Origin: Microdochium bolleyi
Lineage: Eukaryota > Ascomycota > Sordariomycetes > Xylariales > Microdochiaceae
NCBI GenBank assembly: GCA_001566295.1
Contig: KQ964247.1
Coordinates: 1,116,001-1,180,000, forward strand
Direction of reading: 5' to 3'
Length of the DNA stretch: 64,000 nucleotides
In this document: in pieces, positions 1-12,512 of the stretch
Numbering within the stretch: position 1 is the stretch's first letter
Layout: the number at the start of each line of letters is the position of its first letter
Translations under genes and position numbers: made by a program
Notes under the pieces: generated by a model
The model's database searches: none
What the model was told of the DNA's origin: nothing
Seen by the model: only the letters and a program-made list of their open reading frames with translations

Positions 1-1771
1 CCCAGAATGTGATGAAGCCGGTCATCTCGGGTGTGCCACCAATGGAACCATATTCAAACCACCGCGAGGAGGACGTCGGGTTGGCCCAGGCTGCACCGTT
101 GACGAGAGCACACAAGAGACACATGACGAAGAGGATGCCGAAATTGCAGATGACGTTGAAGTTGAGCTCGCGAGCGATGCGGGCGCGCTTGCTAGGCGTG
201 ATTCCAGCGTTCATCATAGTCTTTGTGTCATGACCGGTGAAAATGACGATGCCGAGAATCCAGTCTGTATTGCGCAGGTTGCAGCCGCGGAGCAGTGTGT
301 TGTCGATACCTATGGGTTCTTCCATATGCTTCAGGCCGCGCTTGCCTGGCATTTGCTGTTCCCACTTGATCGCGCCACTGTATTTGTAGAGGTTTGGTTG
401 AGGAGATTCGCTCTCCACCACAAATTGGGCTTGCTCGCAGTCTCGTGCGTGCTTCATTTTCCGGCCGCACCGGAGCGCTTGTCTGTATTTCAGATTTGTC
501 TCTCCGTCCAAGTTCTTGGTTTCCACGTAGCAGACGCCATCGGCATCAGAGGTTGCGAGAACCACAATATCGGCCGGAATCTCGTCATCACTGTAGAGAC
601 GTACGAAGTCGCCTACAAGCAGGTTTTTCCATGCATCTCTGTGGAATCTGGCTTTTCCAGTCACTTCGATGGCTGGATTGATAAGGTCGCCATCGATGCG
701 GGCCAGCGACTCCGGCTCGTTGGTGTCGAACGAGGACCGTGTGTCTTTCGTGTTGGTGACTTCGAGCATATTCGCATGTTGCTGTTGTTGCGGGAGAGGA
801 GATGGTACTGGCGTCATCTGGAACTCTTCACGGGCAGACATGAAGGATGTGCGATCGGTTCGCGGAGACATCATTGATTGTCGCTTGGTGGCCACAGTCT
901 CCAGTGATGGTCGCGGATCTGACGAGTTTTGGAGCATACCCGGGCGGCTGTCCTTCTTTGTCCAGAGAGATTGCATGGTGCGCCAAATAAGCCCAAAGAA
1001 TGTCGACGTGGCCTTCTTGATTCTCCTCCACGCAGAGACGTTGTCCTCCTCGACATTGACATTGTCCCATCCAACAAGGCGGTGTACAGGGGCGTTGTTG
1101 AGTTCTTGGTCGATGATCGTGCGACGGTAATCTTCGACGGCGTCCTTGACAGCGGTGATGGCAATGATGAAGATGATGGGAACGGCGTTCAAGCCAGGAT
1201 TGGTGCCTCCGAAGATGGGGAAAATCTGAACAATGCATGAGAATCTGGTGGTTGCAGAAGTATCAAGCGCTTACGCGACACTTACAATAAGAATAACCAT
1301 GAACAGGAAGAAGATGTTGGCCAGGTTATGGAACTGAAACCACAGGTTCTTTGGGATGAAGGACAGAGGTGTGTACTTGGCCGTCCGGATCTTGTTCCTC
1401 GTGTAGACTGTGGTTGGATGGCCTTCCTCGTCCTTCATGTCGTCAGGCAGCGGCAGGTTGAAGAATATCTTCCGGCCAGTGTCTTCATCCACCTGCTCAG
1501 CCGAGTTCGCATCATTGCCGCCCGCATCGCCGCCGCGACTGCCTCCGAGGACTGTTGAATCCTGTCCGTCACCCAAGGTGGTGTGGCTCATGCCTGATTG
1601 TCGCTTCTTCTCCGTGGAGCCTGCCCTTTTGTGTAGCCTGTCCATTATCGATATCCTCTTGTTTCCGCTGCTTTTGATTGTGAGTTTCCTGGTTGCCCAT
1701 CTTGTCCTATTGGCGAGACCTATAGGGGTAGGGTCTGAGTTTGACGCCTGCTGTTGCTCGCCCTTCGCCAT
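1..1771 (-). CDS. P4-type phospholipid flippase, Dnf1/Dnf2-like (5' part, cut by window start)
   Basis: Two exons are visible: 1286-1771 and <1-1225, with a 60-bp intron 1226-1285 in phase 0. About 570 residues are present of a family that is usually around 1300-1500. After a low-complexity basic N-terminus comes the P4-ATPase N-domain signature (NKIRTAKYTPLSFIPKNLWF) and transmembrane helix 1 across the splice junction. Exon 2 continues with helix 2, a long Ser/Gln-rich insertion, then the actuator domain with the DGET dephosphorylation loop (ETKNLDGETNLK), and runs into helices M3/M4 where the window ends. The family moves phosphatidylcholine or phosphatidylethanolamine to the cytosolic leaflet of plasma membrane and endosomes, usually with a Cdc50-type partner. 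The N-terminal wording fits Dnf1/2 better than Drs2 or Neo1, but this is from memory. The catalytic Asp (DKTG) lies outside the window. Confidence 0.93.
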
Positions 1772-4700
1772 GCTGACGCGGTGAATGCGGGCGGAGCCCG
1801 TTCAGCCCCAAGTGTTCACCAGTCTGGCCCTGAGTGGCCAATGTGTGAAACTGGTTGAAATAGAACTATGTCGGATCTTGGGGAGGAATGTCGCGTGCTC
1901 GATTGATCTGGGTGGTCCGGCGAGCAGCGAGGTGCTGAGACCGGTGAACGCGTGGCGGTCAGATCGGACCTCGAGAAGGCTCGTGTGGATGGTGCTGACA
2001 AGGAGTGTCAGAAGTCGAATCCCCTGGAAAAGTCGCGCCGGAAATCCCAAGGTCGCGAGCTTGGTTGGTGCCGTCGTCGGGATGGTTGTCGGTGAGTTGA
2101 GACGAGCGAGAGTAGAGGCACGACCCAGGAAGACTGTGGGCGGCAAGACGAGACGCGACCAGAGTGTTGCTGTTGGCAGGCAGGAGGAAAGGTGCTGCGT
2201 GTCAAGGATGGGGTGCAGGAAGGAGATGATGCTGCAACGGCTGGCGGGAATGGAGCGCAGCGGCTGGTCTGGCAGCAAAGGGAGCCTGCAGCCAGTTGGA
2301 AGGGGGCGCCGCCAGAAAATTGGGGAGACGCTTGGGTGGGAAGACCTGCACAATGTACCGTCAGCACAGACTGCACGCGTCAAGGGGGATCGCACGCAGG
2401 AGAGCGGCGGGTACAGTACTTTGAGGTGACCTGGAGACTGTCAGCCATGCCCGTCCGGATGGGCCGGGATTGCTGTCCATTGGCGTCGCGCTGGCAGTGG
2501 CCCGCCATGGGTCGTCCCTTCCTCTTGCCGCAGCCCCCGAGTCCGTCTCGCCCGTTGTGTCCGGTTTCCGCCCGACCAGGGCCCGCCACCCTGGTTCATC
2601 ACCCATCATGAGCCATCCATCCACCTGGGCCACCATCCTCAAAGGCCGTCCCGGCCACATTGCACAGTCCATGCAGTGCGTGCAGTGCAGTGCACTGCAG
2701 CGCACTCGCAATCTCGAATCACCCAAGCTTGGCGCCCTCCACATGCCCCGGAAAACAGCGCTCCGAAGTCTCCTTGGTCTTCTGGGCAACCCTCCAGGGG
2801 CTCAGACGCAGTATGGTTCTCCCGTCCTGACCCAGTCTCTGCGTCCTTCCATGCTGTACCGTACCGTACCTTACCTCCTATATACATTATCATGTGCAAC
2901 CTGAACGCCTGCTGGCTCCCCCTCGGCGCTATCCAGGGCACGGCTCTACAGAAGGCATTCCTGCCAGCAGACAGAACCTGGCAGGCGATCCCGCTTGTAC
3001 CAATATCCAATGCGCGCTTGGGCACGAGGGAATGCACTGTGTCCTGCGCCTGAGTCTGAGGCGGTTGGCACCCTGGTTCAGGTCCAGGTACCTTGGCGCG
3101 GCCAGCTTGGTCCCTGTCGTTGCAGGCTCCTTAAGCTGCGGTGTCCAGCTGCTGCGTCAGCATGTAGTGCCCAGATTACTACACGTACGCTATGTACCGT
3201 ACTCGATTACATTGTCACAGGCACCAGGTTTCAGGGGTTGACAGCACAGCCTCTCCCGATATACGAGTGTCGAAATTGGCGAGCAGGTGTGACTGGAATA
3301 GGCAACTCTGACAACAATATAGTAAGTCAGTACGGACAGACCTATTCGACCTGCTCAAAGACAATCATGCACTACCCGTAGGGCGTCTCGGGTTGTGAGA
3401 AAGCCCGATTTAGCTGGCAATGGGTCCGTGTGGGGGAGGCCGGTGCTTCGTGCAGCCCTTTGATGTCACCAGCATCGTATTTGTAATCTGCGGCCGACAC
3501 GGATAACGTAGTGCGAGCACAAGGTCTTCAGAGTCTTCGCTTGCGGACACCACCCACACAGGCTCAGGGAAGGTCCCGTTCGCTCATCTGGCAGCAATTC
3601 AAGGAGCCCGATCCATCGCCTGGAAAACTCCCCAGAACAATCATGACAATGCTGCCCTTGCTTATTATTGGTCCTTAGAAACTGAGCGGTCACCTTCAGC
3701 ACTGCTTGCTACAAGGCTCTGTCTGGATCTAACGGGACAATCTCAGTCCATACCCAACGCGTGCTTTAGCATTACACGATGATGTCGCACGCTGAGGGCT
3801 TCGAGAGCTTCATTCTTGATGGCGAGCAGGCTTCCAAATTTTGCATGAAAGTCGGCCGACGACAGGGTGGGCATCTATGACTTTGTCAAGTTTGGGAGAA
3901 AGTGCAGACCCCACCCCTTCGCAGTCAAAGAATTCGAAAGAGACATTGCCGTGGCGCGCCCCCTCTCTACACAGGACGCTACACAAGCAGATTGGCAGGA
4001 AACGAGGGAGGCATACCTGCCTAGTACCTGCCATCATGCGCCAAAGCACGCGTGTCCTCCGCATAATGCAAACTGCATGTGCTCAATCATGGTACATGAG
4101 CCCCCCTTCTCCTCGAGCTCTGCCCCCCTGCACAACTAGACCACCTCCTCGTTAACTCCCTCTTCCGGCTTCCACTTCACGATGTCCGCTTCGGCCAGAG
4201 GGGCAGAATCTGCATTTGTTGAGCTAATCGACAGATGGCGTCAACTGTTCCTGCCGCTTGAGCCCTGCTCTCGAGCTCGACGACGCATCTTGAGACGGGT
4301 CTGCAGTAACTGGAGCTCCGAGGGTAATATATCAATCTTCAATCTTGGACACGAAGCAACAGGCTCCCACGATGACCCCTGGTTCCAAGCTGCGCACGGT
4401 CACGATCCAGTTTCGAACAGGGGCGAGGCGGCCGCCGATTGCCTGTTCTAGTCGGGATTCGCTTCGTGCGGCCCACCACTGTGGCCGCTGCCAAGGGTGC
4501 CATCTCGTTTCAACTTGTCAATGGTTAGCCCGACTCGGACTTGTTCGTGCCATTATGCATAACGATACTGAGTCGCCAGGCGGAGCTCAGTGTACTGCAT
4601 TGCTCTGAATCCCACAGATGTGACTGCCTTTGGCAAGGTCTGGCACGTCATTCGAGCGGAGTAGCAGCAGATTTACAGCACCCAGCGGCAAACACATCAG

Positions 4701-6848
4701 CAACACCCGTGAAGGCTGAGCGCATCCGACCTCCTTCGTTGAGAGAACCAATCCAATGGGAATGGATGAGGATCGCTGAGACAGCCTCAAGGTTTGCGTT
4801 CGTGCCCGGGCAAAGTCCAACCCGATCCGGCTGGGGTTAGAGACACTGGGGATGAGATTTGTGGGCTCTCACTACCTAGTACCATTGTCGAATAGTAGTC
4901 TTGACTTCGACAACCCGATCATCAACATACCTTCTCGTACTGTCGTGCTTTTCGACCAGCCTCGCCAGCATGGATATCCTCAACAGTGCGAAGATGCGCT
5001 ATGAGGCATGGACGCGCTCAGCATGGGACCGACCGTGATCCGGCCTGCGGGCCCGAGTCGGTGCATTCGGGCTTATCGCCAACCCGAACAATGCTTGACG
5101 AACCCGATGCCAGTGGCTCTTCGACGCAACCAGCTAAACCCGGCTCGGGCGCCGAGGAACCCTGAGCACAATTTGACAAGAGCGCCCATTCTCTGTGAGA
5201 CTGTGAATGCAGCATTTGCGGCTCTGGAGCAGCTGCGAAAGCTTTGGAGAACCGCGTCTAACTATCATCAATCCCAGAGCTGCGAAGCTCCCTCGCATGC
5301 TCGTTTTCAGTCTTGGCAGGGCATGGTTATCTGTCTCCTCCATGGGAAATTTCGAGCTTCCCTGTGACCTGCAGGATGCAGATCTGCGCTTGGCTACGGG
5401 GCACGCAGTAATTACATATGTGTACTTACCTTAAAGTCAGTGGACCAGACCATATCGGCTCAAACATGTCGTCTCCCGTCGTGAATGGCGACACGAGGAC
5501 ATCGACACACTACATTGGGCGACCAAAATCCTTCGTCCTCATGGGTATCACCTGCGCAGCCCCTCCAGCCTTGCAGTGTCGGAAGCAACGGGTGCTAGCG
5601 CTGTCACGGAGAAGATGGCACAAAGCCATTTGCGCCTCGCCGGCGCCCTGAGCGGGTCATGAAGAGTTGACCCCTGGCTCTTCTGGAAGCCCCACCGAGA
5701 CTATCGAACTTGGTGCAGGCATCGGTCGCGGTACTTGATAGCCGGTGAAAGCTTGACCGCCAGGAAGGAATCACCACAGCCAGACCGTTAGTGAAGGGCT
5801 GCTCGGTTGCAGGAGTACCTACGGAGTACCTAAGCAGGCCGATGCCTTGCGAAGAGCGTGCTGCTGGGGTACTTTAGCCATCACCAACGAGCCAACGACG
5901 CAACTGCTGTTCCTGGCAGCATTGTGCTTGGCAAGGGGTTTGCGGAATCCCCGCCGCCAAGTGGGAAAACCTGTGCGATCATCTTCATGTTTCTCCACTG
6001 TTTCCCATAATCTGGCAGAGCTGGCAATCTGCCCGGGTGGCAGGCCAGGGGTCTTTTGCTCAAGATTTGCTGGTTGCTTGCTCAGCAACGACACTTTTCA
6101 GGACAGGCCTCTTGTTGGTCCCCTGGGCTCTTGTGAGTGGAGTGGAGCGGGGCGATTTGCGAAGCTTACGCGAGCAGCGACAGACTGGCATCTGATATTT
6201 GGTGCTTGGCTCTCCAGCCTTCTGCAATCGAGGTACGGTAGGTACTCCGTACGATGATATGTTCTCCCGGATCTTGGCTGTGGGGCATATGAAATGGCGC
6301 ATGTTTGCAGACAGCGGGAGAGCAAATCAAGCTTGCAAGTGCGTATGGAGGCTAGAGCCAATCATTTGCCTCGCTAAGCCAATCTCCGTTGAAGGTGAAG
6401 AACAAGAGGGCAGGCCTTGCACTGCATGCACGATGATGATGCTGGCCTGAGGCAGGGCTATCATTCGTCCAGATGTTCGTGGCAGGTTGAGAGTGCCCAG
6501 GTGTTGCTCGCAAGGGCTCCAGCACACTTAAGCTAGCTACCGGGTAGGCATGCGTATTCACGAGTCCACTCTACTGCCACTTAACATGACCTCGGGAACC
6601 AGACGCGTCGCGTTAGGTACTTTAAGGTAGCAATTGTCACTTGCCGACCCCACGAACCCCATGAACGAAGTGCGTTCCGGCAGGGCATTGTGCATGGTGT
6701 GGACACAGAGCCAGGCACATCTTGGCCAATGCCAAGCCATACGACACCACAAAGGACTTTTGCATTCCACGATGCTGGTGAGGCGCAGTGAAGCAGCTCG
6801 ACACTTGACCTTTCATCAGCGGCACGGCTCTCTGGCGGCCTGAGCAAG
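1772..6848. other. 5-kb intergenic region upstream of the flippase
   Basis: No gene could be supported. The first ~800 bp upstream of the flippase start is GC-rich and is presumably its promoter and 5' leader. Short open frames occur on both strands, but none has a recognisable domain, coding-like composition across splice sites or a plausible gene context. The stretch is littered with short GGTAC-rich tracts: repeated GTACC at about 2858-2875, paired TACGGAGTACC-like sequences at 5813-5831 and 6231-6253, and GGTACTTTAAGG at 6615-6626. This is the longest gap in the window. Confidence 0.6.
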
Positions 6849-9099
6849 ATGTCAAACAAGGGAAGAGACATAAGGACTTTCTTCCAGCCGTCGAGCCAGG
6901 CACAAGAACCCACGCTGCCGCCACGGCTGCCACCACAGCCGAAGCCGCAGCCGGAGGGCAGGCGGCCGCCTCCACAGGATGATGCTGCGACATCGTCAAG
7001 GCTGTCGGATTCATCAGCCTCATCCCCTTCTGCTGCTCTGCCGCCAATGAACCACTCATTGGGCCTGCACCTCTTGTCCCTGCCTTCTTCGCCGCGCACT
7101 CCGCAGAAGGGCGTGAAAAATTCGTTTGCGCGCACCGACGAGATCAAGGGCTCCGACGACGACCTAGACGACGATGAGGAGGATTCAGACAGCTCGGTGG
7201 AGTCGCTCTCAGCCATCTTTGGGTTGTCAAAGCCTAGTCCCAAGATCGACCGGCAGGCTTTGTCAACCACGCCGAAAGCCAAGAGGGTGGCCTCCATGGG
7301 AGGAGGCGCTGCTCATGGGTCGCCGTTAACCCTGCAACAAAGCGAAGGGCGAGGTGGCGTGCAGAAGTCTGCGACGAAGCACAAGTTTGACATGAAGGCT
7401 CTCCTCGCGCACGCTCGGCAGGAGGAGCGAACGGCAGAGAGCGCGCGGCGCGCCCAGGAGCTGATTGACATGAGTGACGAAGACAACAAGAGTGACTCCA
7501 AGTCACACCACGACGGGGCCGGCAACCTGCAGGACCAGGCTCGCGCGCTGCTGGAGGGCGGCGAGGATGAGAACGGCGAGAAGCTCGTTCGGGCTATCGA
7601 CCGCACCAAGTCTAAGCCGACGCGGCGCTGCTGCTACTTCTTCAGTCCAGGGCTGTCGTCTTCTGCAGTGAAAGGCCAGAGGGCACCTTTCCCGTACGAT
7701 GCCCTTACAGGACGCTGGAAGTTCCTCCAGAATCCGACAACGAGGGATCAGTCGATGATACACCATCTGCCACACACGCTCGTCTCACGCGGTGTGCAGC
7801 TGCCAGAGGAGCTCCTGCTCTGGATCCTCGAAGAGACCTGCGTCGAGTCTAATGCTCAGCTACGATTTCGCTACTGTGAGCTCGTCAACCTGTGTGGAGA
7901 GACGGCAGGACCGCTTGTGTCCACTGACAAGCTCTACACCATGCTCCATGGGATAGGAGGTCCCAGCCAGCCCATAAGCGACGAGAAGCTTTCAAGTGTG
8001 ATGGAGCAGGAGGAGGCATACACGAGGCGTGACTGGGGACCACTGCGTTCCTTTCTGCACATGCTTGCGAAACTGGCGCCCTCTTTGAGCGACCCTGTCG
8101 GTGCGATCCTCCTGCTACTCCGGATGAGTCTCGATCCCATATGCGGCACCGTTGTACGCCATGAACATGCTGCGGCTCTAGAAGCTCTAATTACAAGCTT
8201 GCCAGAATCGGCGATGCAGCAAAACACGGTCGTAAGTTCACAGACAAAGTCTCGCCGATAACATTAGAAAACACAATGACTGACACGCGTGGAATCCGTC
8301 CTTCTAGAGAATATGTGCCTTTCTCGACAAGCACATTGAAGAGACGATCCTGAAAGTGCAGGCTATCAACTCCATTCCCAAGACGACTCCTCAGCTTCGG
8401 AGACTGTGGCGAGGCGTGGCGCAGGGGACGCTCTTCGGACACGACTGTGGCAAGAACGGGCTGAGTCTCGACGCGATTCTCAAGCGCCTGGAGCAACGCG
8501 ACTTCGCCATCACCCACAGCACAGACTTTGAGGAATACAAGAGTCTGGTCACGCTGCTAGACAGCGCGATTGGCAACGGAGCCTTCCTGCGCCTGCCACC
8601 CAGAGAGCCCCAGCAACAGCAGCCTAGAGACGCGCATGACACGTCAACGTCAGCGCGGCCAGCTGCAAACGCCGAGCCAGTGGAGACGACCAAGGCAGAC
8701 GCCAACAAGCGCTTCGATGCCGCGGTTGACGCCCTGACGCGCCGCGTCGAGGTCCTGCAGAACAAGATCCACGACAGCAACTCGGCCGAGCGCAAGGAGG
8801 CCAAGACGGCCCTAGACGCGCTGGCCAAGCGGCTCGCGTACTCGGTGCGCACGAGACCGCCACGCAAGCCGGACATCTTTGACGAGGCGCTGCTGAGGTT
8901 CGGCGGCGGGGGTGCCGTCGGTGGGGGGAAGATGGCGGCCGAGCGCGCGCGGCGCGAGGAGGAGGTCGAAATGCCCCGCCAGCGGAACTTCATGATGGGC
9001 TGGGCTAGTACGGCAAGGAGGATGGACAGCGAACAGGCTTCGCGGCTGAATGCTGTGCTGGTCGATGGGGAGACTGGGCGGAGCCACAGCGTTTCCTGA
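6849..9099 (+). CDS. conserved-looking hypothetical protein with N-terminal PIP-like motif
   Basis: Exons 6849-8231 and 8308-9099 (intron of 76 bp, phase 0) give 724 residues. I do not recognise the family. The N-terminus reads RDIRTFFQ at residues 6-13, an IxxFF core like that of PCNA-interacting (PIP) boxes but lacking the usual leading Gln. Residues ~15-260 are Pro/Ser/acidic and predicted disordered, with a DDDLDDDEEDSDSS acidic block (residues ~101-114). A globular, Leu-rich alpha-helical region follows from ~265 to ~560, including LPEELLLWILEETC. The tail has a Lys/Arg/Glu-rich helical segment with heptad-like spacing and a Gly-rich loop. The composition suggests a nuclear chromatin or repair factor, but that is inference. 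Start chosen as the first ATG of the frame. It converges on VMA4, with 493 bp between the stop codons. Confidence 0.8.
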
Positions 9100-9592
9100 T
9101 GGTTGCCGTGGCCTCCCGGTTGTGTGGTTTTCTATTTGGTGTCTGGACAGGAATAGCGCTTACTACGATTGATGATAAATGACAAGTGCCACGAAATGCA
9201 ACAACGGCGATAACCATCACATGGGAGCACGGCGCTCGAGATAGAGACAGATCGCTTGGCAGAAACGTCATGTGAGAACTTGCGTTGAATCTTTATATTT
9301 GCAGATGCATAACAGCTTCCAAATCAATGCAAACGAAAACAAAGTCATGCATGCTAGTCTAGTGGCCGATCGCGGTCCGTCCGTCTCTGGACAACGAGAT
9401 ATACACATGGCGCCACAAGTGTTGCCGTTCGGGCGTAAGCACAAGTGGACGCGGAGGGCCAGAGGCGACCCCGCGTCGCACTGACGGAAGCCTTCTCGAT
9501 CCAAGCTACTTCCAAATCTATCTCTGACCGGCCACGCGCTTCGAGATACCATGAGGGGAAGGCTCATGACCATTCCATGACCATTCCATAAT
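9100..9592. other. convergent 3' intergenic region
   Basis: Holds the 3' untranslated regions of the hypothetical gene (+) and VMA4 (-). No open frame or structured repeat stands out apart from a direct repeat of CATGACCATTCC at 9566-9587. Confidence 0.5.
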
Positions 9593-10491
9593 CTAATCAT
9601 AGAACTTGCGGTTGACGTTCTCGCCGAACAGTGTCTTCCTCATGGCGGGGAGCGCCGACGTCTTCAGCAGCTCCAGTCTCTCCTCGAGCGTGTTGTTAAT
9701 ATCGATCTTGCCTGTGCCGTTGAGAATAATGACACCTCCCGCGCTATTTTGGCGAAAGAAAATGTGTTAGCTGATCGATACTTGCAAAGCGTGGAACCAG
9801 GAGCTTAGGCGCAGCTGGAGTCCGCCGTCTATCCTTGCGATCTTGCTCTTACCTTCCTTCCGGCAGCGCGCTAGACTCGTCGATGGTAATGGTAGTCTCT
9901 TTGCCTGATTCGGACTTGTACTCCTTCTCAGCCGCCTTGATGGCCTCCTTGATGGCGCCATAGTCGGCCTTGCGACCCTGGACAGAGATCTCCTTCTCGT
10001 TCAGCGCATAGGCGCCCTCGAGGATGAGGTCCTTAAGGAGGTTCTGGTACTTCTTCTTGTCCTTGGTGGTATCGGCAAGCTTCTTGGAGGCGGTCTCGAA
10101 GATGTCGTTGAGGAGCTCCTGGCGGGCACCGAGGACCTTGAGCCGCGTCTTGTTGGAGACGGTGGACCGCGTGATCTGCTGCGACATGGTGGCCTGCTTG
10201 AACTTCTTGGCATATGTGGCGTCGATGGAGTCTGTCTCGGAGCTGACGAGCTTGGACTTCTCGATGCTAAACTCCTCGTTGGCCTTGACCTCGATTTCGC
10301 GCGCCTTCTCGTGGGCCTCCTGCTTGATGAACGCCGTCATCTTGCGGAGTTCCTGTCCGACCTGTGCGGGTGAGGGAGAGCCATTGTCAGCTTCGTCGAG
10401 ACTGAGAGCTGCGCAGGGCGCTACTTCGAGGCCGAGTGCTGTGAGGAGAGCTATTTACCTGGTCGTCGGACAAGGCGTGGACTTGCGACAT
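9593..10491 (-). CDS. VMA4: V-type proton ATPase subunit E
   Basis: Exons 10459-10491, 9853-10361 and 9593-9743, with introns of 97 and 109 bp, give 230 residues, the normal length for subunit E. The protein opens MSQVHALSDDQ followed by VGQELRKMTAFIKQEAHEKA, the recognisable start of Vma4/ATP6V1E. The N-terminal half is a charged helix (the stator stalk that pairs with subunit G), and the C-terminal half carries GGVIILNGTGKI and LEERLELL, matching the globular domain that contacts the A3B3 head. It is a peripheral V1 stator of the vacuolar proton pump. The 11-codon first exon is the common fungal arrangement. No unusual residues noted. Confidence 0.96.
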
Positions 10492-12512
10492 GATGGAAGG
10501 ACGGGCTGCGAACGATCGGGGAGGGGAGTTCGGTACGAGAGGGCAGAGCGATGGGAAGGCGCTTGATCGGGAGGCGAGATGGCAATATCGGGAAGAGCGG
10601 CGGTCGGAGGTGACGTTGAATTGAGATGGAAGCTATCTCGAAGCTGGTCGGAGCTTGCGCAGTGAGCACAGCGGCAGGTTGGAGGGATGGCGTAGGTAGG
10701 GTCGGGGAACCGCAGCGCTAGAAGGGTTTAAGTTGCGCATGGCGGAGAGGATGAGTAAGAAAGCTGCGCAGCTCATTAAAGATGGTGCACTTGAGCTTGG
10801 ACATAGGGTGGGGCGGCGCAGTTGCAGTGCCACTGCCATCATAAACCTGGAAGGTACGCTCGTACGTAAGCAAACCTTTAGGAACACTGTAGTACTGCTG
10901 CAATCCACCACACCCAACCATTCGGCGACTGCAGAACTCAAGGTTGGCTAGAATTGTCCAGATTCTGGACCACTTGAATTTGTGCATATCTCGACGAAAG
11001 TAGAATATGCCTGAGCACTCAGTGAACTTGCACAAATGATCATAGACAGCTCTGAGTGCAGTGTGCCTAGGTGATTCGCCTTGAGAGTCGACGATCAGAG
11101 TGATAGCGGTCCACGAGCAACAATCGACGTATGTCCGGCATCGCCACTTGGAGGCCAGCTCTCACAACCCATTTCTGGGCGCCTCCAAAACCAATGCAGT
11201 GGAGAGCATCAAGATGCAGCAAGCCCGCCGCATCGAATCGCAAGATATGGTCTTTTCTCGTCCACGCAAACACCCTCACTCAAGGAAATGGTTACACTGA
11301 CCCTCCTGAGCCGGGTCATCTTGGTTGTCTGTGTGGCCCTCGGCCATTCCCGCCATCGAGTATTCTTAGATACAGCGAGGAGCAGGAGATTTCAAAGAGA
11401 CTATGGCTCGCAATAATATTTAGATCCAAGTACCACCACTTGGTGCAGCGGTGACCATTTCCCAAACAACTGGGCAGGGCCAAAACACATGCTATCGATG
11501 TGAATTCATCAGTTGCAGGGTGCAGGTTGTGGCGTTGTGGTTAGGTTATGTTTACCCAGAGAAGCGTACCGCTGGCCACAGCACACATTGCAGACTGTTG
11601 AATGCCTTGCCTCGACTGCACGATGAGCTGTTGCAGATGCTTCATACAAAGTAGTCTGTTACAAACATACGACGACCAACACTGGACCTTACCTTCAAGT
11701 ACGATGTATGCTCCTGCTGCCAGCCAGCCAGCCCCCAAGGCTGCACAAAGAAGCAGCGGCCCTGCATCTCAGGGGCCAGTCGTTCACCTGGAGGAGCCGC
11801 TCCGGGGCCTGCAGATCCCCACCACTGGGGCAGGCGCAGGCTCGGGAGATGTCGAGGCTGCAAGCGGTGTACCTGGCATGGCATGCCACACAGGCCAGCG
11901 AAGCATGTACCCGGCATCGGCTCGGTACCTCGACGCAGCAGGGCAGCCCCACGGAGGCCCTGCAGACGGCTGGCCGACGAGTCGAGCCCAGGACAGCGTC
12001 ATGTCATGCAAGCGCGTGATCTTGGTTGCAGCTACTCACTGACCGCCGCGCCCGGCCACCACCGCAACTCTGGGGTTTGCCGTTTTGGCTTGCGACAGGG
12101 CCCGTCCCGCCCGCGTCCGTTCCACTTCACCCAGAACCTCCCGTCATTGACCACGCACGCCGCCTCGCCCTCTCCGCCAACTTTATCTCTTCCGCCGCCC
12201 CGTTCCCAAAGCCAGCCGCTCATCTTCCTCTTCGGCATTCGAAACAGCCGCCATCGTCGCGAAGCCGCTCAGTCCTCCCTCGATACCGTGCCGTCGATCT
12301 CGACCCGCCGAGCCAACCAGCCCACACCACGTCAGCTGCACACCAGCTTGAAGACCAAGCAACCAGTCGCGCAAGCCTTACGGTTCTCACTCTCGACAGG
12401 AACACGGTCGGCGCCGTGAGCGCTAGATCCTCTGTCTCCGGTTCCATGCGCAACCAGCAGTCCCGGCCATCTGCACCCGGTAGCAGATGAACAAACAACC
12501 ATACCCATCGTA
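10492..12512. other. 2-kb divergent promoter region (VMA4 / NIPA-like)
   Basis: This separates two divergently transcribed genes and must hold both promoters. Pyrimidine-rich leader sequence lies at about 12090-12480 before the NIPA-like start. The frames between 11080 and 12050 give arbitrary protein sequence, and I found no supported gene or RNA. Confidence 0.5.

Noticed and set aside
4182..4608. Possible small spliced gene after a pyrimidine-rich leader
   Set aside because: Frames at 4182 and 4345 could not be joined with convincing splice sites, and the products look random.
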